Shown one piece after another: positions 25,590 through 34,027 of a stretch of 64,000 nucleotides of DNA (position 1 is its first letter; each line of letters opens with the position of its first letter). The stretch spans positions 186,001 through 250,000 of the forward strand of contig NZ_JH376597.1 of the NCBI RefSeq assembly GCF_000233955.1, read 5' to 3'. Source of the DNA: Paraprevotella clara YIT 11840 (GTDB taxonomy: Bacteria > Bacteroidota > Bacteroidia > Bacteroidales > Bacteroidaceae). The position numbers were made by a program, and so were the translations under genes. The notes beneath the pieces were generated by a model. It saw only the letters and a program-made list of their open reading frames with translations. It did no database searches and was not told the DNA's origin.

Positions 25590-28295
25590 TTACCGCACAC
25601 TGTTATATTGCATATACCGCCCGCTGTCCGTAACGCCCATGGCCTCGACACTGACAGCCGTCCGCTTGCTGTTGTTGTAAAGGCGGACTGTGGCACTTCC
25701 CTCTGCATCAAACTCCACTTCGGGCATCCATAGGAGCGTACGGCGGTAATCTTTCGTTTCGGGCAAAGGACGATGACTGTAGTCGGGACTGTAGAAATCA
25801 TCGCACACGGCATAACCATGTAAGAGGTAACGGCGGTCACGGCAAGAAGGGAAATATTCCCCGTCGGGACGGAGCTGCATACCCACGATGACTTCCGGCT
25901 GGTTGTCCTGCCGGTATTTCCAACTGCCCATTTCACGGGGCACATAGTCCGTATAAATATAAAACTTGTCCAACAGGCTCAGCGACCGGTATTTCTCAAA
26001 TTCCCCGCGCGACAACCAATCGGGGACGGGATAGGTCGGCGTGCTCGGCATGACAGGCTTGTCCCACAGACGGTTGGGCCAAGCGTTGAAGGTTGTCCGA
26101 AGAAAATAATCACGGTATTTGTTCATGTCGCCCACAAATAAGAACGAAATAAGCGTGGACACGGCCGGACTGCTCAAATAATAGAAAGGCACATCGGCCA
26201 AACCGTAATCGGCCATCATGTTATATGCGTCGTACGCGTCGATAACGACTGCAGGCTTCGTCGGGTCGTAGCGGCGTAACCCGTTCCTCCGCGTCCGCAC
26301 CGTCACGGAAGGCAACACGCGACCCTCGAACGAACCGCGCACGAGGCTGTCCTCATGAGCAAACGGTTCGAGGTCACGCGGCGACACGTCCTGGTAAAAG
26401 CTGTAGGGATGTGCGAAATGGGGATGGAACAAGTCCAGTTTCACATAATAGTCCGGCCAAGCCTCCTCGTCGGTGAAGCCCTTCCGACGCCTTTTGCTGA
26501 CATACTCTGCCCCCTTACTCAGTTTCGCCGCGCTGAGGAACATCATGCAATCACCGTAAATCTCAGGCATGGCCATATAGAATGCACCGTCTTTCGTCTG
26601 TTGCTTCAATTCAAAAGTCTCCGGTCCCTGCGTGAACATGGCCCAGACGTTCACCTCCTTTTTCAAGTTGCTGATCTTTTTAAAATCAATGTTTTGCCTT
26701 TCCGAACGGTTGACACACCCTCCGATGGTCTGGAACTTCTCGGGCAACCAAGGCAGCGCGAGGGGTTCTACGTCCGCCATCTCACGCCACTTGTAACGTC
26801 GCCACCCCTGCACCATCATGAGCCGGTCGAGGGCTTGGCGGCGAAGACTGTCGTCTGACTCGAAATAATAACCCGGATTCTCCACAAACCCCTTGATTTC
26901 ACTGGCAAGGAGCATTTCGGTGAGTATCGTGCCATTGTCATACGTGTCTTCTTCCGTATCCCGGTCGCGAACGGCAAGGGAAAGACTCGACAAGGAATCC
27001 GCCGGGTCGGTCAGTTGCAGGTGTAAGGTGATGGAATCGAAAGGTTCGTAGGACTGACGTACACCGGAAACGGCCAGTTTCGGGGCATCGTAGTCGTGAT
27101 GGTTGACGAAAAAGAGCCGGTCGGCATAGATACGTCCTTCCCCGTCGAAGACCGTAAGTTGGTTGACACCGGTGGGAAGACTGTCCAACGGGATAGCCAT
27201 CCGGCAGACCCGGAGGCCGGAGGCCGGTTCGTCCGCCGTGTCCGCCATCCCGTTTGAAAAGAGCGACACAGGCAAGGGACGGTAGAAACGGGACACTCCG
27301 CCACTCATGACGTGCAAGGCAACGGGGCGCTTCAGTCCGACGGCCTGTATCACGGCCTCCACCACACTGTCGCCCACCGTGACAGTCAAGGCACAACCTT
27401 CTTTCTCCACTTCGGGAAGTTCTTCTTCATACTCATATCCTTTGTAAGTGAAAGTCGCACGGAAATCCGCCTGTTCCGACACATCCGGCAGGCGGAATGT
27501 CGTCCGGCCGCGCTCGTCCGTCCGGCAGACAACCGCCACCTTTCCCTCCTTATCCCGGACGGTAAGCTTCATTCCGCCAAGATGTTGCCCGTCCTCGCCG
27601 TTCAATTCAAGAGCCACCCGGCAAGCCGCACCGGCCACAAGGTTACCTCCTTCGGGATAGAAACGCAAGTCCACTTTGGGTTTCTTTTTCTTCGGGGTTT
27701 TATAGTAGCGGCGCATGGGGCGCAACGTCATGTCTTTTGCAAAATCCCCGGCTTTCTTAGGCTTGTCATACACAGGAAACACCCGTGAATAAAGCTTCTC
27801 ATAGTCTCGGAAAAATTCCTTGGCCATCTTCTTGCTGTAGAACAAATCCTCTGAAATACGCACATGGGGATATTCACACTGTCCGAAGTTGAGCATCCAA
27901 CGCGTATAGGCCCTCAATTCGTAGTAACCGGCATAAAGCGTATCCTTCAGCACGAACATGCCATGGGCCGTGCCGTCTTCCATCTCCAACTGCTGCCGTT
28001 CCACGGAATAACCGTCCGGCGTGAGAAGCTCCACGTAGAGAATCTTGCTCAGGTCGGTCAACGTGCCCCGGTCGGAGCGCGTGACATAGCCTTTGTACCA
28101 AATGGTATCGCCGAGGAAATAGCAGGTGTTGTCCAAATGGAGATACGCCTTTTCCTGCGGCAAGCCCACCCCGAAGCCCTCCACTTTACGGTAAAGCGAA
28201 TCTGTACCTTCAAAACTGGCTATTCCTTGCCCATACGTGGGAAGCGGCCACCCCAACCCATACATCAGCCCCCATACCCAAAATACATATTTCAT
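25590..28295 (-). CDS. Large secreted protein with macroglobulin (MG2)-like domains
   Basis: The 901-residue protein has a signal peptide (FWVWGLMYGLGWPLPTYGQG). EKAYLHLDNTCYFLGDTIWYKGYV at 49-72 is the hallmark of MG2-like domains found in many Bacteroidetes surface proteins, and a second carboxypeptidase-regulatory/MG-like repeat follows (LRFYPEGGNLVAGAACRV). There is no thioester motif. Near the end is a plug-like region (VTVRTRRNG, AVVIDAYDAYNMM). Proteins of this type are common near TonB-dependent systems but lack a defined role. It sits second in an operon with transglutaminase- and ligase-like genes, 37 nt before the thioredoxin-fold gene. Confidence 0.7.
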   Translation of the reverse strand: MKYVFWVWGLMYGLGWPLPTYGQGIASFEGTDSLYRKVEGFGVGLPQEKAYLHLDNTCYFLGDTIWYKGYVTRSDRGTLTDLSKILYVELLTPDGYSVERQQLEMEDGTAHGMFVLKDTLYAGYYELRAYTRWMLNFGQCEYPHVRISEDLFYSKKMAKEFFRDYEKLYSRVFPVYDKPKKAGDFAKDMTLRPMRRYYKTPKKKKPKVDLRFYPEGGNLVAGAACRVALELNGEDGQHLGGMKLTVRDKEGKVAVVCRTDERGRTTFRLPDVSEQADFRATFTYKGYEYEEELPEVEKEGCALTVTVGDSVVEAVIQAVGLKRPVALHVMSGGVSRFYRPLPVSLFSNGMADTADEPASGLRVCRMAIPLDSLPTGVNQLTVFDGEGRIYADRLFFVNHHDYDAPKLAVSGVRQSYEPFDSITLHLQLTDPADSLSSLSLAVRDRDTEEDTYDNGTILTEMLLASEIKGFVENPGYYFESDDSLRRQALDRLMMVQGWRRYKWREMADVEPLALPWLPEKFQTIGGCVNRSERQNIDFKKISNLKKEVNVWAMFTQGPETFELKQQTKDGAFYMAMPEIYGDCMMFLSAAKLSKGAEYVSKRRRKGFTDEEAWPDYYVKLDLFHPHFAHPYSFYQDVSPRDLEPFAHEDSLVRGSFEGRVLPSVTVRTRRNGLRRYDPTKPAVVIDAYDAYNMMADYGLADVPFYYLSSPAVSTLISFLFVGDMNKYRDYFLRTTFNAWPNRLWDKPVMPSTPTYPVPDWLSRGEFEKYRSLSLLDKFYIYTDYVPREMGSWKYRQDNQPEVIVGMQLRPDGEYFPSCRDRRYLLHGYAVCDDFYSPDYSHRPLPETKDYRRTLLWMPEVEFDAEGSATVRLYNNSKRTAVSVEAMGVTDSGRYMQYNSVR

Positions 28296-28389
28296 AGTCC
28301 TACTTTTTTATTTTTATTAAACTCTCCTCCCCACAACACTCAAAAGAGGGAAGTGACATAGGCACTACCCTCTAAACAGCCTCATTTCA

Positions 28390-28935
28390 TCAATTCTTTT
28401 TTTTATCATCTTCCTCTTCTACAAACTTGATAGGATTACTCAAATGAAAGACATACTTATTATTGTAATAAACATTCTTTTGGAGTTTCTTATTTCCTTT
28501 CCAGTCTGTTACATACTCCCACTTTACATAATCATAGGTCAATTCTCCTCCTATATGATAAGCACCTTCCCAATCCAAATCGGAAATCCGAGGATTTATT
28601 ACTATAGTATCAGATGAATAAACACTTCCTGAAATCGTTGCCATATCGCTGTTATTATGAACACCAGAAGTATACCCCCTCGTCCACGAAACACTTACTT
28701 CCACTTCACCATGGGGACATTTAACATCTTCTTTCCAACTACCAGCTTCGACTTTACTTGTCCCCGTGCTTGGGCTAAGCCCTTCTCCGGAAGGATACAT
28801 AGCTCTCTTCGCTAACGAACGTACATCTTCCTCTTCCTCAAAAATACCATCCCCGGAACAGCTATAAGCCAACATACCAACACCGACTAACAACAAGGCC
28901 AAGCCTCTTACTCCAAAAATTCTTTTCATTCTCAT
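28390..28935 (-). CDS. Lipoprotein of unknown function, first gene of envelope operon
   Basis: The 181 residues start with a signal and lipobox LAYSC (about Cys26), then an acidic EEEEDVR segment. The mature region is beta-rich with VSVSWTRGYTSG and SDTIVINPRISDLDW and ends in a charged EEEDDKKKN tail. No family is recognised. It is first in the minus-strand operon and faces the regulator gene at 29268 across a 332-bp region with phased repeats. The 94-nt gap to the next gene shows no clear terminator. Confidence 0.7.
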   Translation of the reverse strand: MRMKRIFGVRGLALLLVGVGMLAYSCSGDGIFEEEEDVRSLAKRAMYPSGEGLSPSTGTSKVEAGSWKEDVKCPHGEVEVSVSWTRGYTSGVHNNSDMATISGSVYSSDTIVINPRISDLDWEGAYHIGGELTYDYVKWEYVTDWKGNKKLQKNVYYNNKYVFHLSNPIKFVEEEDDKKKN

Positions 28936-29007
28936 GTTCTTGAAATTAAATTAATACTTAAAATAAATCTATTGTCTTCTTTACCACCATGGTTTAAGAC
29001 GACGATA

Positions 29008-29039
29008 CAAAGTAAAACAATAGAGATTTCAAATACAAC
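29008..29039 (-). promoter_or_regulatory. Candidate promoter of the 28935-19869 operon
   Basis: On the minus strand GTTG (29036-29039), 20 nt, TTACTTTG (29008-29015): two mismatches to consensus at correct spacing, predicted start near 29001. A weak promoter next to upstream repeats suggests that it needs an activator. Confidence 0.45.
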
Positions 29040-29046
29040 TTTTCGT

Positions 29047-29096
29047 TATCAAATCTTATCAAATCCGGTATCAAATAATATCAGAAAATATCAAGC
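29047..29096. promoter_or_regulatory. Helically phased TATC direct repeats, candidate operator
   Basis: TATC occurs at 29047, 29057, 29069, 29079 and 29089, that is at spacings of 10, 12, 10 and 10 bp. The first three copies extend to TATCAAAT. The array lies immediately upstream of the candidate operon promoter, from about -45 to -90, and about 110 bp upstream of the regulator's promoter. This is where an activator would bind on one helix face. Confidence 0.6.
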
Positions 29097-29203
29097 CTCT
29101 CATATTCAGCATAAAGAAAATTTTTAAAATACGCCTTTTTCTTTCATTTTTTCTGAACAGGAAAACATAACCATGATATATTCACAAAAAAATCCAAGTA
29201 TTA

Positions 29204-29235
29204 TTTGCCTTTCAATACTGGAATATTTAATTTTG
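29204..29235 (+). promoter_or_regulatory. Promoter of the membrane regulator gene
   Basis: TTTG (29204-29207), 20 nt, TAATTTTG (29228-29235), an exact match to the Bacteroides consensus. The predicted start near 29242 lies 26 nt before the ATG at 29268. Confidence 0.75.
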
Positions 29236-29267
29236 TGTCATATTAACTTAATCAACAATGCAAAAAC

Positions 29268-29873
29268 ATGAAGCACAAATTTACTTTAATCATTTCAGTA
29301 GTCACTGCACTCCTCTTGACCACCATCATCGGAGCTACCATTAGTCTGTACCACTGTATGAAATGGGTATCTTACTGCAACGATGAGACTTTACCTTTGA
29401 TGGCCGTGAAGTTTACGCAAAACCTGATTTTCCACGCCTATTACTGGATGGGGATAGCCTTCATCTGCTTATGCCTGGTTGTCGCCATGCTGGTATGGTA
29501 TTTCCGCCATCAGCAGAAACTCCATCCGGAACTGAGCGACATGATAGCCGACACATCGGAATGCGAATTCAAAAAAATACGGGTGAACCGTTATACCAAC
29601 GAAATCACCATAGACGGCACGACCCGCCCAAGCCGCCGCCAAGTGGCGACCTTACTGGATTATCTCCTTAAAGCTCCCACACACGAAATCTCATTCACGG
29701 AACTCAATACCGTATTCAATGAGAATTTCTTCGACGGTTCGCCGGCATCCAAACGGAAAATAAGTAACCTTAAATATGAAATCAACGACCTTTTGAAAAA
29801 CTTAGGATTCGAACTGGTCAAGACTTCTTCCGACCAATTCGCTTTAACCGCAAAGAGGAAAGAAGTCATTTAA
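29268..29873 (+). CDS. Membrane-anchored winged-helix transcriptional regulator
   Basis: The 201 residues have two N-terminal membrane helices (about 5-28 and 57-79) joined by a short loop, then a cytoplasmic region of about 120 residues. KIRVNRYTNEITIDGTTRP, RRQVATLLDYLLKAP and KRKISNLKYEINDLL followed by FELVKTSSDQFALTAKR resemble an OmpR/ToxR-type winged helix, but placed after the membrane part. It is therefore a one-component membrane regulator with reversed ToxR order. It is divergent from the 28935-19869 envelope operon, and phased TATC repeats lie between. Control of that operon is inferred. I do not know a named homologue. Confidence 0.7.
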   Translation: MKHKFTLIISVVTALLLTTIIGATISLYHCMKWVSYCNDETLPLMAVKFTQNLIFHAYYWMGIAFICLCLVVAMLVWYFRHQQKLHPELSDMIADTSECEFKKIRVNRYTNEITIDGTTRPSRRQVATLLDYLLKAPTHEISFTELNTVFNENFFDGSPASKRKISNLKYEINDLLKNLGFELVKTSSDQFALTAKRKEVI

Positions 29874-29877
29874 TCCT

Positions 29878-30345
29878 GTCAAAAAGTCAAACCGACCTCC
29901 GCGAGAATCCGTTATTTACGCCCCGATACGGAAGTCTACGGAAATACGGGATTCTCACGGGGGTACGGAAAGGCAATCTGACAGCCCATAAGGCTTTCGG
30001 GCTACATCTTGCACCGCCGGAAAGCAAGACGTAACGCAAACGGCCGGAGGGCGAGGAAGCGCAAAGCGAATTTACATGCCATTTTGACAGCCGTTTTTTG
30101 CGAACGGAAGCACTTCAAATAGAATAAAAACGAACTGGAAAAGCTTGCCCACGCTTCGTTTTCCGGCATATTCCGGCCCAACATGAGGACAGCTTTCAAA
30201 CGACATGCGGAGAAAAAATATGTTTTCTCAGCCGAACGGAAAATCATTCGCTTGAGATTGAAACGCATTTAGACTTAAAAAGATAAAAAAATCTACCGGA
30301 AACGCTAAAAATTGTATTCAAAAACGACCTAAACTCCCTCTAAAA
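29878..30345 (-). repeat. Dispersed non-coding repeat, copy A
   Basis: Read on the minus strand this stretch aligns over about 460 bp with 61830-62288 (plus). The best part is centred on TTTCAATCTCAAG and GATTTTCCGTTCGGCTGA, visibly above 80 percent identical. Both copies end with GAGAATC/GGATTCTC inverted arms (29903-29910/29949-29956 here) and TTTGACTTTTTGAC. An 88-codon frame lies inside, but the 49 or so base differences between the copies over 59 aligned codons fall about evenly on the three codon positions, so it is not under protein selection. It starts 5 bp after the regulator gene. Confidence 0.75.
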
Positions 30346-30369
30346 CCTGCATGTTTTCAAGGCATGCAC

Positions 30370-30415
30370 AAAACAAAAAACGTGGTTTTACTATCAAAAA
30401 GACAGCAAAACCACG
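30370..30415 (-). terminator. rmuC terminator
   Basis: In the minus-strand RNA, CGUGGUUUU (30407-30415) pairs with AAAACCACG (30381-30389), with further pairing inside, followed by UUUUUUGUUUU. This is a canonical intrinsic terminator 35 nt after the rmuC stop. Confidence 0.85.
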
Positions 30416-30449
30416 AAAGACCTATCTTAAATCAAAGTCGCAAAAAGAG

Positions 30450-31895
30450 TCATCCCGGGAGGTTGGCACCCATCTCCGCCGTCCCTTCCACTCCGTGCAA
30501 CGGTTCGTTCTCCTCGGGAATCACCTTCTTGGCACTGGCCTTGGCACCCAACTTGATAAGTTTGTTGGCAGCTCCCACCACGCTCAACCGTCCGTCCTTC
30601 AGCTTGTCGGCAGCCTTGGTAAAGGAGGACGAAGCATCTTGCAACTTCTGTCCCACCGTCTCGAAATGGCCGATAAAATCGGCCACACGGTCGAGCAACA
30701 TCCGGGCCGTATCGTAGATGGCCTCCTGATTCTGCGCCTGTTGCATTTGGGTCCAGGCTATCTGGATAATGCGGAGCGCCGCCGTGAGATTCTGCTCACC
30801 GGTGATGAACACCCCTTTGGAGAATGCCTCACGCCACAACTCCGGTGCTTCTGCCAACGCCAACTGGAGCGCCCCTTCGTTGGGTACGAACATGATGACG
30901 TAATTCAAAGCCTGACGCGGCAACTTGATGTACGCACTGTAATCCTTGCGGGCCAATTCGGCCACATGCTGCCGCACGCTCCTGACATGCCGCTGCAAGG
31001 ATTCGGCACGCGCATCGTCCGTCTCGGCGTTCTGATAGTCCACAAAAGCCGTAAGCGACACCTTGGAGTCGATTACCGCATCTTTTCCGTCGGGGTAATG
31101 CAGGATGGTATCGGGAATCATCCGCTTCCCGGACTCTTCGTTCAGGATGGCTTTACCTGCACGGTCGCGCAGGGTCACCTGCTTCTCGTAATGTATGCCT
31201 TCCTTCAGCCCCTGGCTTTCCAACAACTCGTCCAGAATCAACTCGCCCCAATTCCCTTGCACCTTGTTCTCGTTGCGCAACGCCGAAGCCAGCTTGTCGG
31301 CCTCAGCCCCGATTTCACGCGTACGCCTCATCACTTCCTCGATGGCTTTCTCCAGCGAAGCCGTATTCTTATTATGCGTGTCGCGGCTGCTGTCCATGGC
31401 CGTACGCATTTCCCGGATGGTCTCTTTCAGCGGGTCTATGATAGCCGTCATCTGCACCGTGTTCTGCTGCGAAAGTTCACGGGTGCGCTGTCCCAATATT
31501 TCACGGGTAGCGTTCTGCAACTGCTCTTGCATGAGATTCAGTTGTTCCTTGAAACGGCGGTTGCGCTCTTCGCCCTCGCGCACCATCTGCTCGCGCACCA
31601 ACACCAATTCTTTTTCCAACGTCTGCTTGTCGGCAGCCAGCCCCTTGTTCTCGCGATTCAGTGCCTCGCACCGTTCCTGCAACGCTGCCAAATGGTTCTC
31701 CATGCGTTCTTCGCGCTCCTTGAAATCCTGCGACTGCCGTTCACCCGATTCTTCCATCTCGCTCCGGCGTTTTTCCATCTCTTCCTCACGGACCTGCAAC
31801 AGGGTTTGCAGGGAAGACATACGCGCCTTCGTCCACAAAAAAACAACACCGGCACCACATGCCCCTCCGGCGAACAGCCATAAAAGTTCCGTCAT
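30450..31895 (-). CDS. rmuC: DNA recombination protein RmuC
   Basis: From the ATG at 31895 the protein has 481 residues. A single N-terminal membrane helix (LLWLFAGGACGAGVVFLW) is followed by a long coiled coil (about 30-170) and the RmuC nuclease-like domain with NWGELILDELLESQGL, DAVIDSKVSLTAF and NYVIMFVPNEGAL. RmuC limits inversions at short inverted repeats in E. coli, which is notable in a window rich in inverted repeats, though no link is implied. An upstream extension of the frame runs antisense through the GNAT gene and is not used. A consensus promoter stands 27 nt upstream. Confidence 0.92.
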   Translation of the reverse strand: MTELLWLFAGGACGAGVVFLWTKARMSSLQTLLQVREEEMEKRRSEMEESGERQSQDFKEREERMENHLAALQERCEALNRENKGLAADKQTLEKELVLVREQMVREGEERNRRFKEQLNLMQEQLQNATREILGQRTRELSQQNTVQMTAIIDPLKETIREMRTAMDSSRDTHNKNTASLEKAIEEVMRRTREIGAEADKLASALRNENKVQGNWGELILDELLESQGLKEGIHYEKQVTLRDRAGKAILNEESGKRMIPDTILHYPDGKDAVIDSKVSLTAFVDYQNAETDDARAESLQRHVRSVRQHVAELARKDYSAYIKLPRQALNYVIMFVPNEGALQLALAEAPELWREAFSKGVFITGEQNLTAALRIIQIAWTQMQQAQNQEAIYDTARMLLDRVADFIGHFETVGQKLQDASSSFTKAADKLKDGRLSVVGAANKLIKLGAKASAKKVIPEENEPLHGVEGTAEMGANLPG

Positions 31896-31921
31896 TTCTT
31901 CTTTTTCCTTACGTTTTATAA

Positions 31922-31952
31922 CAAAATTACGTTTTTTTGTGGATAAAACAAA
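31922..31952 (-). promoter_or_regulatory. Promoter of rmuC (overlapping a divergent GNAT promoter)
   Basis: On the minus strand TTTG (31949-31952), 19 nt, TAATTTTG (31922-31929), an exact consensus match; predicted start near 31915. On the plus strand TATTTTTG at 31963-31970 with TTTG at 31936-31939 (spacer 23, long) may serve the GNAT gene. Confidence 0.7.
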
Positions 31953-31997
31953 ACGATCTTTGTATTTTTGTGACCTATAATCTAAAAAACAAACAGA

Positions 31998-32549
31998 ATG
32001 GAACTTATACCCGTAAAAACGACAGACCCGTATTATGCTGAAGCCGAACGGCTCATGACGGACGCTTTCCCGCCCGAAGAACGACGCCCCCTGGACCGAC
32101 AACGTCAATACACCGACCACAATCCGCTTTTCCACCCTCAGGTCGTTGTGGAAAACGGGACGTTTGCCGGACTGTTCAACTATTGGACTTTGGACGGATT
32201 CCTCTACGGAGAGCATCTGGCCACCTGCCCCTCCCTGCGCGGCGGCGGACTGGGACGACGCATCCTCGACACTTTCATCCGGCACGCCGGACAACCCATC
32301 GTGCTGGAAGTGGAGCCGCCCACTACCGACATAGCCGCACGGCGCATCGGCTTTTACCGCCGTTGCGGTTTCCGGTTGTGGGAACATCGCACCTATATAC
32401 AGCCTCCTTACGCTGCCGACCTCCCGCCGCTCCCCCTGCTCCTTATGGTGCACGGCGATTTGGACGAAGAGAAAGACTTTGAACATATCTGCCACGAAAT
32501 CCATACGAAAGTGTACGGATGGCAGGGAGGTAAACTGACCAACGACTGA
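31998..32549 (+). CDS. GNAT-family N-acetyltransferase
   Basis: The 183-residue protein has the acetyl-CoA-binding motif A as HLATCPSLRGGGLGRRILDTFI and motif B as AARRIGFYRRCGFRLWE, so it is a GNAT acetyltransferase of the small-molecule type. The substrate is unknown. It is transcribed divergently from rmuC and followed after 11 nt by the symporter gene, with which it is probably cotranscribed. Confidence 0.9.
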   Translation: MELIPVKTTDPYYAEAERLMTDAFPPEERRPLDRQRQYTDHNPLFHPQVVVENGTFAGLFNYWTLDGFLYGEHLATCPSLRGGGLGRRILDTFIRHAGQPIVLEVEPPTTDIAARRIGFYRRCGFRLWEHRTYIQPPYAADLPPLPLLLMVHGDLDEEKDFEHICHEIHTKVYGWQGGKLTND

Positions 32550-32560
32550 AGATAATCCAT

Positions 32561-33934
32561 ATGGCAGAAACACTTAGCGCATTCATCAAGTCGTGCAGCG
32601 ACTGGCTCTGGGGATGGCCCATGGTGATTATCCTGTTAGGCACCCACTTGTTTTTAACCGTACGGCTGCGCTTTCCGCAACGCAAACTGTTCAAAGCCAT
32701 CCGGCTCTCGGTACAGTCGGACAAGTCAGGTCAGGGAGACGTCAGCCAGTTCGGCGCGTTGGCCACAGCGTTGGCAGCCACCATCGGCACGGGGAATATC
32801 GTAGGCGTAGCCACGGCCATCACGTTAGGAGGACCGGGCGCCGTATTCTGGTGCTGGCTGACCGGCGTGTTGGGCATCTCGACCAAGTATGCCGAAGGAC
32901 TGCTGGCCGTCAAATACCGCATCCGTACCCCGCAAGGCAAAATGCTGGGAGGCCCCATGTATGCCTTGGAACGGGGAATGGGCATGAAATGGCTCGCTGT
33001 CTTGTTCTGCATCTTCACGGTGTGCGCCTCGTTCGGAATCGGCAATCTGGTGCAAAGCAACGCCATATCCATGCTGTGCTACGAGACATACCGTGTGCCG
33101 CAGGCACTTACCGGAACGGCAGTAGCCGTATGCGTGGCTTTGGTTGTCATTTTCGGCGTGAAAGGTATCGCACGTGTCTGTAGCGCGTTTGTCCCCCTGA
33201 TGGCCGCACTTTATTTCTTAGGATGCTGCTACATTCTGTGGGTCAATGGCGGCTATGTGTGGGAAGCGGTAAAACTGATCGTGGAATCGGCCTTTCATCC
33301 CGAAGCGGCCGGAGGAGGTTTTGTGGGTGGTTCCGTCATCATGACCGCCCGTTACGGCATCGCCCGCGGACTTTTCAGCAACGAAAGCGGCATGGGTTCC
33401 GCCCCGATTGTGGCGGCTGCCGCGCAGACCCGCAATCCCGTGCGCCAGGCATTGGTGTCGTCCACCGGCACATTCTGGGATACGGTGGTCATCTGCGCCC
33501 TTACCGGCCTGGTTCTGGTATCCAGCATTCTGGCCTATCCCGACATCTCATACGCCGACGGACCGGCTCTGACCAAAGTGGCTTTCGACAAGATTCCCTA
33601 TCTGGGCGCTCCCCTGCTCACGTTCGGCATCGTCACTTTTGCTTTCTCCACTATCTTAGGATGGTGTTACTACGGCGAAAAGGCCATGGAATACCTGAGC
33701 GGCAAACGGTGGACCTTAGTCTACCGGGGCGTCTTTATCGTCGGCGTATTTTTCGGTGCCATTACGCAGTTGGCCGTGGTGTGGAACTTTGCCGACCTGA
33801 CCAATGCCCTCATGGCTCTGCCGAACATCGTATCCCTGATCGGACTTTCGGGCATTGCTGCCGCCGAGACCCGAAAATACCTGTGGGAAGACCGTCTGGA
33901 CGAAGAAGCCGATCCGGAAGACAACCCGATGTAG
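32561..33934 (+). CDS. AGCS-family sodium:amino acid (alanine) symporter
   Basis: The 457-residue inner-membrane protein has about ten to eleven helices with the AGCS signatures QFGALATALAATIGTGNIVGVATAI and SNESGMGSAPIVAAAAQTRNPVRQ. The family takes up alanine or glycine with sodium ions. The length is normal. It follows the GNAT gene closely and is closed by a very strong hairpin. Confidence 0.93.
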   Translation: MAETLSAFIKSCSDWLWGWPMVIILLGTHLFLTVRLRFPQRKLFKAIRLSVQSDKSGQGDVSQFGALATALAATIGTGNIVGVATAITLGGPGAVFWCWLTGVLGISTKYAEGLLAVKYRIRTPQGKMLGGPMYALERGMGMKWLAVLFCIFTVCASFGIGNLVQSNAISMLCYETYRVPQALTGTAVAVCVALVVIFGVKGIARVCSAFVPLMAALYFLGCCYILWVNGGYVWEAVKLIVESAFHPEAAGGGFVGGSVIMTARYGIARGLFSNESGMGSAPIVAAAAQTRNPVRQALVSSTGTFWDTVVICALTGLVLVSSILAYPDISYADGPALTKVAFDKIPYLGAPLLTFGIVTFAFSTILGWCYYGEKAMEYLSGKRWTLVYRGVFIVGVFFGAITQLAVVWNFADLTNALMALPNIVSLIGLSGIAAAETRKYLWEDRLDEEADPEDNPM

Positions 33935-33962
33935 AAAGGCCAGGCACCCGTACCTTACAAAT

Positions 33963-34001
33963 AAATCCGGTGCGGCGGAAAGCTTCCGCCGCACCGGATT
34001 T
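33963..34001. terminator. Strong bidirectional terminator
   Basis: An 18-bp perfect stem (33963-33980 with 33984-34001; core CCGGTGCGGCGGAA) and a 3-nt loop, with A/T flanks on both sides, lies between the convergent symporter and GH125 genes. Confidence 0.9.
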
Positions 34002-34027
34002 TCTTACCGGCATCCCGTATTCCCGGG

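Noticed and set aside
30450-32573. Extended rmuC frame of 707 codons
   Set aside because: The extra N-terminal part runs antisense through the GNAT gene and across both promoters. The ATG at 31895 starts with a proper membrane helix and has a consensus promoter just upstream.
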